Position numbers and translations under genes: made by a program. 32,487 nt of DNA, from positions 1 through 32,487 of the forward strand of contig JAAENP010000124.1 in NCBI GenBank assembly GCA_024224155.1. The letters are read 5' to 3'. The DNA comes from a bacterium (GTDB lineage: Bacteria > Acidobacteriota > Thermoanaerobaculia > Multivoradales > JAHEKO01). Each line of letters begins with the position of its first letter. Within the stretch, counting starts at the first letter, position 1. The notes beneath the pieces were generated by a model, which was not told the origin of the DNA, did not search any database, and saw only the letters and a list, made by a program, of their open reading frames with translations. Shown here piece by piece: positions 1-9,039 of the stretch.

Positions 1-610
1 CGGCTCCCGTCTCCCCCGTCTCCCCCGTCTCCCCCGTCTCCAATACCGCCGGCGCCGACGCCACCGCCGTCGGCTCGTCATCGGCTTGGGCGAGGAGCCG
101 CTCCTCGGCAGTCTCCGCCCATCGCAAGGTCAAATCCGGAGCGCCCTCGCCGGTGAGGCCGTCGGACCGTAGCAGCGCCCACCCGCCGCACGCGAGCAGG
201 ATGGTCGCGACCATCGTCGCACGCCGAAGTCCGTCAGAGAGGTCACGGGTGGCCACCGCCCATGCGACGAAAGCGAGGCTCAGGACCCCAGGGGCGTAGA
301 TGAAGAACTGCATCCCCAAGTTCCCGGTCCGGATCGACTCGTGGAGGATGTAGGGGGTCGCGGCCAGCGCGGCGATCATCAGGAGGATCGCGCCCGCGCG
401 CTCGGACCACGGCGCCCTGCTGAAGAACACCCACCAGACGATCACGGCCAACCCGCCGATGGGTCCGCTCAGCACGGCGAAGGACGCGAGGTCGGGCGCG
501 ACGACGGGGAGAGCGAACCTGGTAAGCCACTGCAGCAGCACGATGACCACGCCGGGCCACAGCCGGAGCGGAGTTCGAAGGATGGGTTCGTCGATCTGGG
601 CGATTGTCAT
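1..610 (-). CDS. Membrane protein N-terminal part (possibly PQQ-like beta-propeller family), cut by window edge
   Basis: An open frame runs from an ATG at 610 off the left edge, giving 203 codons. A GGGAGAG ribosome site lies about 7 nt upstream. The protein starts MTIAQIDEPILRTPLRLWPG and has about four or five hydrophobic segments (near residues 19-38, 47-62, 73-87, 98-118 and 130-146). A polar, Ala/Glu-rich stretch follows and ends in an ETG tripeptide repeat. From memory, this membrane module with the PLRLWPG opening is found in front of secreted PQQ-binding-like beta-propeller domains in several environmental phyla. The propeller itself would lie outside the window, so that assignment is inference. 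The gene is separated by 229 bp from the SBBP gene, which is on the same strand. Confidence 0.6.
   Translation of the reverse strand, partial: MTIAQIDEPILRTPLRLWPGVVIVLLQWLTRFALPVVAPDLASFAVLSGPIGGLAVIVWWVFFSRAPWSERAGAILLMIAALAATPYILHESIRTGNLGMQFFIYAPGVLSLAFVAWAVATRDLSDGLRRATMVATILLACGGWALLRSDGLTGEGAPDLTLRWAETAEERLLAQADDEPTAVASAPAVLETGETGETGETGA
6..41. repeat. 9-nt tandem repeat, four copies (CCCGTCTCC)
   Basis: Four exact copies of CCCGTCTCC lie head to tail. On the minus strand they encode Glu-Thr-Gly repeats inside the partial membrane protein, so copy-number change would keep the frame. The minus strand also has three GGGGG runs and one GGG run separated by AGAC, which fits the simple G-quadruplex pattern. 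Confidence 0.85.
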
Positions 611-839
611 ATCAGACTCTCCCATTCGTCAGTCATTCTCTGCGGCCGGCTCTAAGCGTGACGCTCATCCCTACGCCCCGAAGACTTCGGATGTTTCGTT
701 TCCATACCCCCTATTACGCACTTCGACTATCGACACGCCGACAGCAAGCCACATGATGTCGGCGTTGGCTCTATGTTGCCGGGGGCCGCGCCATGGCCGG
801 CCTTCCCCTTAGTGGCGACTCGCTGCGTCGGCCGCGCGA

Positions 840-2315
840 CTATTCGTACGGACGCAGCTCGGTGACGAAAGCCGAGTATTTCCTGCCGCCGCCGGCCTTC
901 TCGATTTGCACCGGTGAAGCCAAGGGGTAGTCTCTTGACAGAGTCGCGCCGGTCAGAAAGATCCGCTCGCCCGAGGCCGATATCGCGAGCCCTCCGGACA
1001 CGCCTCCGGCTGGATGGCCGACGGACTCGTAGCGGCGGCCTCCAAGATAGGTCCCGAAGAGCGGTCGCACGGCGCCCTTTGCCAGCACGGCGACGTACAG
1101 GTCTCCTGCGCCGTACTCCCGGTCATGGGGCGTCGCCTGCACCGGATCGGAGAGCGGCACCCCGAGCCGGCTTCCGCCCGCGATAATGACTCGCCCCCGG
1201 CGATCGACGGCGAGGTCGGTGACGTTCCAAATCGGAGGACATTGCGCGTTTTGTAGCTGGCGGCCACTGGCTTGAATGCGGAGGTATTGGCTGTATTCGC
1301 AGCCGCCGACCAGGTCCTCCCAACCATCTATTTCGAGGTCGTCGAAAACAAATGTGACGTGTGGCCGTCCCCTGCGATCAACGGCAAGGGCCTGCAAGGC
1401 CCCCGGGAAAACAGAAGAGCTCTTGAGCTGAAGGGAGCCGTCGCCTGCTTGGAACCGCGACAGGAATCCGGCCGGACCGCTGTCCTCTCCGACCACGAGC
1501 CCGGAGGTTTGACGGAGCGGTCGAAGGGTGGGGAAATCCGCGGAGTCCGTGGCTCCCGCCGCCCACAGGGTCCGGCGTTTGCTGTCCCAGACGAGGTGGG
1601 TAACTTGCTGAAATCCGCTCTTGCCCAGCAGAGCAAAGGTCCCGAGCCGTGCTTCTCGCGTGTCGATAGATGCGATGAAGGCGGTATAGAGGGCGTAGGG
1701 ATCGGATGGGTTCGTCGGCAGGCCGAAAAATTCGGTCGAGAAGCTACCCCCGGCGACGAAGACCCGTCCGTTTCGTTCGTAGGCGAGCGCCGAGGGAGAC
1801 ACTCCGAGAAGAGTCGAGAAAAGGACCGTCTGGCCGTCGGGCGAGACTTTGGTCAGGAAGCCGCGTTCTTGAGCAGGCGAAACGTCCAACCCCTCGACGG
1901 TCGGGAAGTCGTCCGAGTCGGTTGTACCGGCCACGTAGATGTTCCCACCTGGATCGACCGCTACGGCGGTCGCGGTATCTCCGGCCGATCCCCCGAGATA
2001 GGTGGCGAACTCGATCCGGGTGCCGCTGGCATCGAGCTTGACGACGAAGGCGTCGCGAATCTTGTTCGGGCGCTTGCCGGGGGACTCGCTCTGCAAGGCG
2101 CGAAACGTGGGGAAATCCGGCGAATCCGTCGTTCCGACGATCACGACTCCGCCGTCGGGTGTCTGAGCGATCGCGTGCCCGAAATCGTGCTTGGAGCCGC
2201 CCAGGTAGGTGCTGAACGCGATTTCGGAAGCCCCCGCGGGTGCGAGCGGCAGCCATGCCAAGGTGAGAAAGACAACGAGGCATTTGCGGGCCGCGCTCAT
2301 TGACAATCCGTTCAT
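840..2315 (-). CDS. Secreted SBBP-repeat (beta-propeller-like) protein
   Basis: This 491-aa protein begins with a signal peptide (basic start, hydrophobic core, cleavage likely near PAGAS-E at residue 30). It then carries repeated units of the form STYLGG...A.A.DP.G...V.G.T.S.DFPT, seen at about residues 35-70 and 96-135. More diverged copies sit near 165-195, 230-265 and 375-400, and a final one near 425-465. These match the SBBP family, which builds a beta-propeller-like fold in exported proteins of Acidobacteriota, Bacteroidota and others. No enzymatic motif is seen, so a binding or surface role is inferred. The ATG at 2315 has GAAGAG about 9 nt upstream. An alternative ATG at 2300 would also keep the signal peptide. 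It stands alone, with 229 bp to the next gene downstream. Confidence 0.8.
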   Translation of the reverse strand: MNGLSMSAARKCLVVFLTLAWLPLAPAGASEIAFSTYLGGSKHDFGHAIAQTPDGGVVIVGTTDSPDFPTFRALQSESPGKRPNKIRDAFVVKLDASGTRIEFATYLGGSAGDTATAVAVDPGGNIYVAGTTDSDDFPTVEGLDVSPAQERGFLTKVSPDGQTVLFSTLLGVSPSALAYERNGRVFVAGGSFSTEFFGLPTNPSDPYALYTAFIASIDTREARLGTFALLGKSGFQQVTHLVWDSKRRTLWAAGATDSADFPTLRPLRQTSGLVVGEDSGPAGFLSRFQAGDGSLQLKSSSVFPGALQALAVDRRGRPHVTFVFDDLEIDGWEDLVGGCEYSQYLRIQASGRQLQNAQCPPIWNVTDLAVDRRGRVIIAGGSRLGVPLSDPVQATPHDREYGAGDLYVAVLAKGAVRPLFGTYLGGRRYESVGHPAGGVSGGLAISASGERIFLTGATLSRDYPLASPVQIEKAGGGRKYSAFVTELRPYE

Positions 2316-3142
2316 CTGGAAGCTCTTCGCCTACTCAGTCTACCGAACCCGCCCTTGCGGTGATGCAGGTGACCGCGACGACCCTGGCGACGACTGTCTG
2401 GGCTTGCATCCCAGCTCTCGAGGTTAGGCGGAGGCCCCAGTCTGCAATGCGCTCAGCGCCCGGGTCCGGAGCCTCCTGCGCCTGGGCGACCGGGAGCAGG
2501 AAGTCACCTTTCGTGCGCAGTAGCTCCGCTGCGGCAGCAGCCCGCCGGCGAAGCCCTGGTCTCAGCCCGAAGCGAGTGCCCACGGGCTCCGGGTTCGAAT
2601 CCCATACGGGCTACCATCCTTAAACCCAATCTATTCAACACCTTGTGACCGATTGCCTTTGGCTCTGTCGGAGTCGATAGGTGCTGCTTGGTCGACTGAT
2701 GGTCAAATCCGGTCTTCCGAGAAAGATTCTTCCTGGTTGATTCGCTTGCTTCAAGCAAGGGTGTTTTGGCAGACGGACGAGGGGATTTCCGAAGAGACAA
2801 GAACGATCCCGAAGGCACGCTGGCTGTCAACGGGGGCAGGTCCTCTGGGGGAGTTGTCATCTCCCTTGGAGTCCGGCTAACGATCTAGCGGCCCCGTTCT
2901 CGGAGCCGTCGCATCTTCAGGGTCTTAGCGGTGTAACCATTCCCTTCTGCCCGAGTAGCTTGCCCATGATCGGGAGCGAGAGGCCCGCACCCATCCCGCC
3001 CCTCCGGGTGGCGCTCTCTTCGTCACCTTGGGCGTAATGTGTAGATTGCCTCGATAAAGGCACGGCTGACCGATTCAACTACTCGGTAGGTCACTGTTTT
3101 GGGATCGTGAGAGTGCGCGCCACACAGCGATTGAGGTGCGGA
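2316..3142. other. Long intergenic region between divergent genes
   Basis: This gap of about 830 bp must hold the promoters for the SBBP gene (leftward) and the barrel gene (rightward). Open frames inside it do not look coding. The only recognisable items are the tRNA-3'-end-like fragment at 2591-2616 and a 6-bp hairpin at 2745-2759 (CTTGCT/AGCAAG, loop TCA). A weak TTGGGC...GATAAA pair near 3028-3058 has a poor 19-nt spacer, so I do not call it a promoter. Confidence 0.6.
2591..2616 (+). other. tRNA 3'-end-like fragment (T-arm, acceptor, CCA)
   Basis: The sequence reads like a tRNA T-loop (TTCGAAT) preceded by GGG and followed by CCC, then ACGGGCT, A and CCA at the end. Only three T-stem pairs form (positions 49-50 are mispaired). 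A matching 5' acceptor exists in part: AGCCCG at 2539 gives a 78-nt span with six of seven pairs. No T8, D-arm or anticodon arm can be recognised. I therefore read it as the remnant of a tRNA gene, such as is left at integration sites, and not as a working tRNA. Confidence 0.4.
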
Positions 3143-5869
3143 ATGAGAAGAGCTATCCTTCGCCTGTTCCTAGTCATCCTCTTGATCCTGGTGAGCTCGG
3201 TCCCGTCGCGCGGCGAGGAGGGCCTGCTTCCGAGGTGGGTCGACGAGAGCCAGGCTTCGTCGCTCTGGATCGAGATACCGTTCCCCGGCCGGGACGAGTC
3301 TGCGCTCGAGCTCACCGCCGCGAACCGTTTCCTCATCGTCAAGCTGACGCTGACCGACGTGCACGACTGGGGCGACATCGCCTTCGATCTCAAGAACATG
3401 GTGGTCGAAGCTCGCGCCCAATCGCCCGAGGCCAGGGTTGCTCTCGACGGTTCGCGGGGGACGATAGAGCAACTGCTGCAACACGATCTGGCACGATATG
3501 TTGACGCCTATGTCTACCGCCAGAATCCGATACTGCCGACGGGGGATCCCACCGCTCGCCTGTGGTGGCGTACGCCGGCCACCGAAGAGGAAGTGCTCGA
3601 CAAGCTCCTGCGGGCTGGCCGCCTCGGTGCTGAGCTCGTGGTGCTCGAAGGCGTAACCGTCGATCCGGCCCAGCGAGAGCTCTTGGACAGTATCCAGGCG
3701 ACGGGGCCGACAGATCTCGTGCCGCAGCCGGTCGTCTCCGGAATCGCCCAGAGCCGGGTGCATTTCTTCCTCGATCCCGAAAGCGGAGATCACTACCTCG
3801 CCATCCTCGCTCCGGCCGGGGAGACCCGGCACCTCGGGTTCAGCCTGGAGGAGGGGCTGGAGGTCCACGAGCTCTACCCAGAGCCCGCCGATTACGAGTT
3901 CTCGGGCCTGGGCTCGCGCAGCGAGCTCACCACCTTCGGCGGCCACCGCTTCTACCTCTTCGAGCTCCGTTCTGCGCTTCCGCAGAGGCCGCAAGATAGC
4001 GTCGTGGTCGATGCCACCCGGATCATGGACCCCTACGAGATCGTGGTGATGAACCAGGCCTTCCAGAAACGGGAGGCACAGAAGGTGGAGTCGCTTGACG
4101 TCATCGAAGTGCACGACTACCTGGCGCAATTCCCGAGAGCGCGCCCCGGCCGTCAGGAATACAGGGTCATCGAGCGTCGCGATCAGGCCACGGACTACAT
4201 CTGGATCGGCAGTGAAAGAAACGGCGTCAGGGTTCCCGAGGACAAGCTCTGGAAGGGCTACATCTACGACGACAAGGTCCTGCTCGACCCGCTGGAGATC
4301 GAGCTCGACCGCACCTACGAGTACACCTACCTGGGCGAGGAGAGCCTCGACGGGCACCTGACCTGGAAGGTCGGCTTCGAGCCCGTCGAGTCGGGAGCCT
4401 ATCTGGCAGGGACGGTGTGGATCGACCAGCAGAGTCACGCCCAGCGCCGGCTCCGGGCCAGGTTCGTGCAACCGCAGCCGCCTCTTGCTTCCAACAGAAT
4501 TGACGTCCACTACCAGTGGGTCGAGGACGGCGGCCAGCAGTACTGGACGTGGACACGTCTCGAGGGCGCCCACATCTGGACCTATCTCGGCGCCCATTAC
4601 GCGGTCAAGACCGAGGTCGTTCGCCGTGGGCACAGCTTCAACCGGGCCGACCTCGAGGAGGATCTCGAGCCCATCTACCTATCCGACACCAGGATCATCC
4701 GCGAAACGCTCGATGGCGATCTTTTCTGGCTTGAGCGCACGGGGCTGAGTGATTACTTCTGGAAGATCCGCAAGGAAAAGAAAGCTCGCGCGGCCGAGTT
4801 GGCCCCTGCGGAGCGCCGTCGCGAACGCGAGCGCCGTCGCGAGGCAGACGCCGACGTTCAGACCGAATCGTACGGCCGCAGTCTCGGCAATCCCAAGAAG
4901 TACTCCGGCGTTCATCGGGCCGGCCTGCTCGTGGCCTTTGACGAAGATCAGGAAGAGGATATCTACCTGTTCCCGTACTACAGCTACTTCAATCTCAGGC
5001 TGAAGGGAACCAAGTATCAGTTCTTCTTCAACTCGTCGGACGCCGGGGTGATCAGCTTCGCGCGCCCAGGCACCATCCGCAAGAACTGGACTCTCAGCGT
5101 CAGCATGGATCCCCACTCCTGGGACGACCGCGAGATCGGTTCGAGCAGGGAGGAAAAGGTCAACATCAACGCCAACCGTTGGACTTTCTCTCTGGCTATG
5201 CCGGTCAACGCCAATTGGTCCTTCTATACACGCTTCATCCGTCTCCCGGTAAGCTACGAACGCGCCGACCACACCGACCCGGACTTCGTGCTGCCCGAGG
5301 ATCACAACGAAACCGGCTATCGGGTGGAGGCCAAGTACGATCGGCGCGGTTTCTCCTCGCAGTTGGCGATCGAGCACACCAATCGCAACAGCTGGAAGCC
5401 TTGGGGCTACCTCGACGAGAGCCTGGAGGAGAACGCGGTCGATGTGTTTCTCGACGCTGGCTACTACACCCAGCTGACGCGTAACCAGGGACTGACGATT
5501 GTCGCGTCGCACGCGCGTGGCTCGGGGCACGACCGCTTCTCGCGCATCCGCTTGAACAGGTCTCCCATCCGGGCTGGCGGCTACAGCAGCCAAATTCGCT
5601 TCGACGAGGGTCTAGGCCTCGGCCTCGACTACAGCGGCCACTTCCGCAAGCTCTTCCCGATCAGGCTGGGTCTCGACTTCGCGCTCGTCCGTCCCGACAG
5701 CGACCTCGACGAGCAGGAGCACCTGGTCGGGCTGCGCCTATCCAGCTTCTTCCATGGCCCCTGGAAGACAGATGTGTCGGTCAGCGCCAGCCGGGGTCTG
5801 GACACCAGCATAGAGGAAGCCAAGGAGCAGGACACGAGGTTCTTCCTGGTCTGGGCCCGAAGGTTCTAG
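3143..5869 (+). CDS. Predicted outer-membrane barrel protein with large periplasmic N-terminal region
   Basis: The 908-aa protein has a clear signal peptide (MRRAILRLFLVILLILVSSV, then SRGEEG). I chose the ATG at 3143, with GAGG about 7 nt upstream, over the GTG at 3107 because it places the signal peptide at the start. Residues about 30-290 form an alpha/beta region of no family I recognise. Residues about 330-540 are beta-rich (many Tyr/Trp/Glu), like lipoprotein-sorting or DUF1329-type folds. A highly charged Arg/Glu stretch sits at about 543-573. From about 592 to the end the sequence alternates polar and aromatic residues as in beta-barrel strands, and it ends in ...WARRF, the terminal Phe typical of outer-membrane barrels. 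The stop is 11 bp before the VWA gene, so the two are surely co-transcribed. The function is unknown; a surface assembly or transport role is a guess. Confidence 0.7.
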   Translation: MRRAILRLFLVILLILVSSVPSRGEEGLLPRWVDESQASSLWIEIPFPGRDESALELTAANRFLIVKLTLTDVHDWGDIAFDLKNMVVEARAQSPEARVALDGSRGTIEQLLQHDLARYVDAYVYRQNPILPTGDPTARLWWRTPATEEEVLDKLLRAGRLGAELVVLEGVTVDPAQRELLDSIQATGPTDLVPQPVVSGIAQSRVHFFLDPESGDHYLAILAPAGETRHLGFSLEEGLEVHELYPEPADYEFSGLGSRSELTTFGGHRFYLFELRSALPQRPQDSVVVDATRIMDPYEIVVMNQAFQKREAQKVESLDVIEVHDYLAQFPRARPGRQEYRVIERRDQATDYIWIGSERNGVRVPEDKLWKGYIYDDKVLLDPLEIELDRTYEYTYLGEESLDGHLTWKVGFEPVESGAYLAGTVWIDQQSHAQRRLRARFVQPQPPLASNRIDVHYQWVEDGGQQYWTWTRLEGAHIWTYLGAHYAVKTEVVRRGHSFNRADLEEDLEPIYLSDTRIIRETLDGDLFWLERTGLSDYFWKIRKEKKARAAELAPAERRRERERRREADADVQTESYGRSLGNPKKYSGVHRAGLLVAFDEDQEEDIYLFPYYSYFNLRLKGTKYQFFFNSSDAGVISFARPGTIRKNWTLSVSMDPHSWDDREIGSSREEKVNINANRWTFSLAMPVNANWSFYTRFIRLPVSYERADHTDPDFVLPEDHNETGYRVEAKYDRRGFSSQLAIEHTNRNSWKPWGYLDESLEENAVDVFLDAGYYTQLTRNQGLTIVASHARGSGHDRFSRIRLNRSPIRAGGYSSQIRFDEGLGLGLDYSGHFRKLFPIRLGLDFALVRPDSDLDEQEHLVGLRLSSFFHGPWKTDVSVSASRGLDTSIEEAKEQDTRFFLVWARRF

Positions 5870-5880
5870 AGGCCGGGGGT

Positions 5881-8433
5881 GTGGCTCGTCTTGGCCATCG
5901 CGGCGCACGCTGTCTCGCTGTGTCGCTGATCCTCCTGGGCACTACCGCCCTGGGCGCCCGGCCCCCACCGTCGTCTGCCGTCGGCGACGAGTACTACGCC
6001 TCCTGGCTCGCCAGCGTCGAGCACTTGATGAGCGACGCCGAGTACGAGGTGTTCGTCGCTCTCGACGACGGTCGAGAGCTCTTCATCCGCTGGTTCTGGG
6101 AAGTCCGCGCACCAAACACCGGCTGGCACAACCCCGTTCGCGAGCGCTGGCGGAGCAACTTCGAGGAGGTCAACCGTCAGTTCGGCACCCTCCACAGCGA
6201 TCGCGCCCGGGCCATGCTGGTCGCCGGCAAACCCGACAGGGTGATGGTTCTCGCGGGCTGCCGCGGACCGCTACGCGATCTCGAGATTTGGGCGTTCAGC
6301 CCGCGGCAGATCGACGCCCAGGCCGGGCACGGGGACGCCGGCGACGTCACGCTGGTCTTCTACCTCACCGGAGACGGCGAGGCCGAGTACTACCGGCACT
6401 GGTCTCACGATGAGGGCTTCGCCGCCCTGGTACGTGAGCCTGCCGGCAGAAAGCCCTGGACGCGCGAGCGGTTGCTCGAGTTCGCCGGCGCTAAGAACTG
6501 CTTCGACTTCCTTCCGGGAGAGGCCGAGAACTTCGCCGCGGCCCTGAGTGACGCCCTCGACGAGACCGAGTTGCTGGAACGCATCCATCCGTCGATCCCC
6601 GGGCCGGGCTGGCTCGCCCTTTTCGCTACCGAGCTGGCGAGCCGGTCGCGCACCGCAGGGCCAAAGAGGGTCGCGCCGCCTGCCGAGATCTCCTTTCCGG
6701 GCAGCTACGAGGGCGCCACCCTGGTGCGGGGACGGATCGCGGTTCCGGTCGCCGAGGTGGGGCGCAGTGAGGGCGGCCAGCTGTTCGATGACCTGGTCGT
6801 CGAAGGTGATGTCTGGGCTGACGGCCGCATGATCGACGTGTTTCGTCACGTCAGCCATGTGCGGGGCGGCGAACCCGGTACCGCCGTCCTCCTCGACTTC
6901 TACCGCTTGCTCGAGCCCGGCACCTACACCCTCAGCCTCTGGTTGCAGGACGGCGGAGGACGTGGGCTGCTGCAGGAGGTCCGCGGGGTGGTGGTGCCCC
7001 TAGTGGAGAAGAAAGTCGGGTCGCCGCCCGGAGGGCAAGCCCTGGCCGAGCTCACCGGCGACCGGGTCGAGGTGATGACCGCTTATCCTAGCGTCAAACT
7101 GCTGGCACCGGGCCCGGATCTCGTGGTGGGCGAGGTCGAGATCACGGCGGTGACGACCGGTGACTCGATCGCCCGGGTCGACTTCTTCCTGGACGACGAG
7201 GCTGCAGCCAGCGACACCGAGCCACCCTTCTCCGCCGAGCTCGATCTCGGCCGTACCCCGCGGCGTCACACCGTCACGGCGGTGGCTGTCGATCCGAAAG
7301 GAAGCCAGCTGGCGCGCGACGAGATCGTGCTCAACGGCGGGCCGCACCGCTTTGCCATCCGGCTGGTCGAGCCGGCGCCGGGCTCCGGGGGACAGCGTGC
7401 GCAGGCCGTTGTCGAAGTACCGGAGCAAGAGAGCCTCGACCGCGTCGAGCTCTATCTCGACGACACCCCGCTGGCGACTCTCTACCAGCCCCCCTTCATG
7501 CATACCCTGCCACGCGCCGAGACGGGCCGCGCGGTATTCGTACGCGCCGTGGCCCATCTCGGGAGCGGCCTGGCGATCGAGGACACGGTCCTCCTCCACT
7601 CCGCGGACTTCAGCGAGGAGATAGACGTCCGGCTTGTGGAGCTGTTCACCTCGGTCGTCGATCCCCAGGGTCGGTTCGTCGGCGGCCTCACCGCGGAGCG
7701 GTTTCGGGTGCTAGAGGACGGCGTCGAGCAGACGCTAACGCGCTTCGACACCCTGGACCAGCTACCGATCCGCGTGGCGCTGCTGATGGACATCTCCGTG
7801 TCGATGGTGCGGCTGCAGGAGATGGCCACCCTGAGCGCACTGCGTTTCTTCGAAACGGTGCTCAGACCGAAAGACCGCGCCGCTCTACTGACCTTCCATC
7901 ACGAGATCCGGCTGCTGGTGCCGTTCACCAACGACCTCGAACGGTTGCGCCATGGCCTCTCCAGTCTGACCCTCGAGCTCTGGACCCGTCTCTGGGACGG
8001 CGTGATCTTCACTGGCCACTACTTCGGTGGTCTCGAGGGAAAGCGTGCCCTGGTGGTGCTTTCCGACAGCAGGGAGGTGGGCAGCCGGTTCGGCTTCAAG
8101 CAGGTGCTCGAGCATGTCCTGCGCTCCGGGGTGGCGGTGTACCCGATCATCATCGCCGGTCAGGAGGACCCGCTGGAACGTGCCCGTCTCAAGCGATTGG
8201 CCGCAGAGAGCGGCGGCACGTTCTTTTCTATCGAGCGGGGCGAGGAGCTCGACGCGGTCTACAGCCAGCTCGAGAGCGAGCTGCGTTCCCAGTACCTGTT
8301 GGTATACCAGGCACCCGACACCAGCGCACGCGACAAGTTCCGGACCGTAGAGGTGGAAGTGCTGCCGCCCAGTGATCCAGAACCTCCGGGGCAGATCCTG
8401 CGGGCCAGGACGATTCACGGCTACTATCCATAG
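5881..8433 (+). CDS. Exported GWxTD-like / Ig-like / VWA-domain protein (acidobacterial type)
   Basis: This 850-aa protein starts at a GTG directly after the barrel gene and has a signal peptide ending near residue 26. Residues about 35-150 resemble the GWxTD domain: an RELFIRWFWEVR..P segment, then FGTLHSDRARAML..GKPD, although the GWxTD words themselves are diverged. Residues about 390-560 contain two Ig-like modules, each with a .VDFFLDD or .VELYLDD core. From about residue 575 comes the module known as the VWFA-related acidobacterial domain. Its metal-ion-dependent adhesion site is D637-I-S-V-S641, and it ends with a SQYLLVYQ strand near 800. Such proteins are exported and bind partners, often extracellular or periplasmic. 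The tight pairing with the barrel protein suggests the two act as one envelope complex; this is inference. Confidence 0.75.
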   Translation: MARLGHRGARCLAVSLILLGTTALGARPPPSSAVGDEYYASWLASVEHLMSDAEYEVFVALDDGRELFIRWFWEVRAPNTGWHNPVRERWRSNFEEVNRQFGTLHSDRARAMLVAGKPDRVMVLAGCRGPLRDLEIWAFSPRQIDAQAGHGDAGDVTLVFYLTGDGEAEYYRHWSHDEGFAALVREPAGRKPWTRERLLEFAGAKNCFDFLPGEAENFAAALSDALDETELLERIHPSIPGPGWLALFATELASRSRTAGPKRVAPPAEISFPGSYEGATLVRGRIAVPVAEVGRSEGGQLFDDLVVEGDVWADGRMIDVFRHVSHVRGGEPGTAVLLDFYRLLEPGTYTLSLWLQDGGGRGLLQEVRGVVVPLVEKKVGSPPGGQALAELTGDRVEVMTAYPSVKLLAPGPDLVVGEVEITAVTTGDSIARVDFFLDDEAAASDTEPPFSAELDLGRTPRRHTVTAVAVDPKGSQLARDEIVLNGGPHRFAIRLVEPAPGSGGQRAQAVVEVPEQESLDRVELYLDDTPLATLYQPPFMHTLPRAETGRAVFVRAVAHLGSGLAIEDTVLLHSADFSEEIDVRLVELFTSVVDPQGRFVGGLTAERFRVLEDGVEQTLTRFDTLDQLPIRVALLMDISVSMVRLQEMATLSALRFFETVLRPKDRAALLTFHHEIRLLVPFTNDLERLRHGLSSLTLELWTRLWDGVIFTGHYFGGLEGKRALVVLSDSREVGSRFGFKQVLEHVLRSGVAVYPIIIAGQEDPLERARLKRLAAESGGTFFSIERGEELDAVYSQLESELRSQYLLVYQAPDTSARDKFRTVEVEVLPPSDPEPPGQILRARTIHGYYP

Positions 8434-8475
8434 GAGGGCAGACGACGACACGGACCAATCGGCGGCGTTGCCATC

Positions 8476-8670
8476 ACTCCACTTCCAGAGCTGGCAGATC
8501 GGGCATCCTGGAGATCCGCAGGCCCGCCACCGGGAGAGAATCCAGCTTTCCTCTCCGGAGTCATCTGTGATCCTCCGGTAGATGAGACGAGTTCCGCACT
8601 TCCTCATGTCGGAGGCTTGCCTCTGGAGAGTCCGGACTCCAGACCGAGCGAACTTCTGAGCTACGAACTC
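8476..8670 (-). pseudogene. Rep-like protein fragment (degraded)
   Basis: The minus strand reads EFVAQKFARSGVRTLQRQAS, then DMRKCGTRLIYRRITDD, then a Cys-rich end ACGSPGCPICQLWKWSD. This follows the layout of chromosomal and plasmid Rep-type proteins: a helix region, a 'C...L.f....' strand, and a C...CPICQWRRSLKW zinc-like motif. The usual Arg-rich tail after CQ is partly lost, and nothing recognisable follows before the end of the VWA gene. About 25 residues upstream (HWIGFRRATEF) could belong too. I infer a decayed remnant of a plasmid- or mobile-element-type replication gene. The assignment rests on pattern memory, not on a search. Confidence 0.4.
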
Positions 8671-8972
8671 TGTTGCTCTCCGGAAGCCGATCCAGTGGTC
8701 GAGGTTTGGTGGACTTCCGATGTGGGGTCTTGGTTCTAATCCACCATCCCACCGTGGCCGAGGGCGTGAGTCCTGAGATTCGAGGGGCATGTCGAACTAC
8801 GCGGATGCAGCAGCGATATTGCCCTGCTGAAGGGTAGTCAACTCCCGTAACCATTGACTGATCTGGTTCCAAGTAGGAACGGAGTGGGCTACCAGACCTT
8901 ACTTTCAGTCGAGGCCCCGCCGTGTATTCGATCCTCGGTCGTCCGACTCCGGACAGAGTCCAGATTCCCCGT

Positions 8973-8996
8973 GTCCCGCAGACGAATCTGCGGGGT
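8973..8996 (+). promoter_or_regulatory. Perfect hairpin upstream of the serine hydrolase gene
   Basis: CCCGCAGA (8975-8982) and TCTGCGGG (8987-8994) pair perfectly around a CGAA tetraloop, with two G-T wobbles extending the stem. It ends 43 nt before the ATG at 9040. No T-run follows, so it is not a classic terminator. It could be an mRNA 5' stabiliser or a protein binding site. Confidence 0.45.
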
Positions 8997-9039
8997 CTCA
9001 CGCCGCAGGACGCGTTCTTCATTGAAGGGGGAGTCCGCC

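Larger units (their letters stand above)
8434..9039. other. Intergenic region with degraded coding remnant and leader hairpin
   Basis: The gap of about 600 bp lies between the VWA gene and the serine hydrolase gene, both rightward. It holds a minus-strand fragment resembling Rep proteins (8476-8670) and a perfect hairpin at 8975-8994. A T-arm-like word near 8729-8739 is not convincing as tRNA. No intact gene is seen. The serine hydrolase promoter should lie here, but no clear -35/-10 pair stands out. Confidence 0.55.

Noticed and set aside
2504-2860. Minus-strand open frame containing MVARMGFEP
   Set aside because: That phrase is simply the reverse complement of the tRNA-like T-arm; the rest shows no protein features.
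3170-4633. Minus-strand open frame of 487 codons
   Set aside because: It is antisense to the barrel gene, with no signal peptide or motif. The plus-strand gene has signal peptide, ribosome site and operon context.
8729-8739. T-arm-like GGTTCTAATCC
   Set aside because: Loop position 57 is a pyrimidine, no CCA follows and no acceptor partner exists, so it is not taken as a tRNA remnant.
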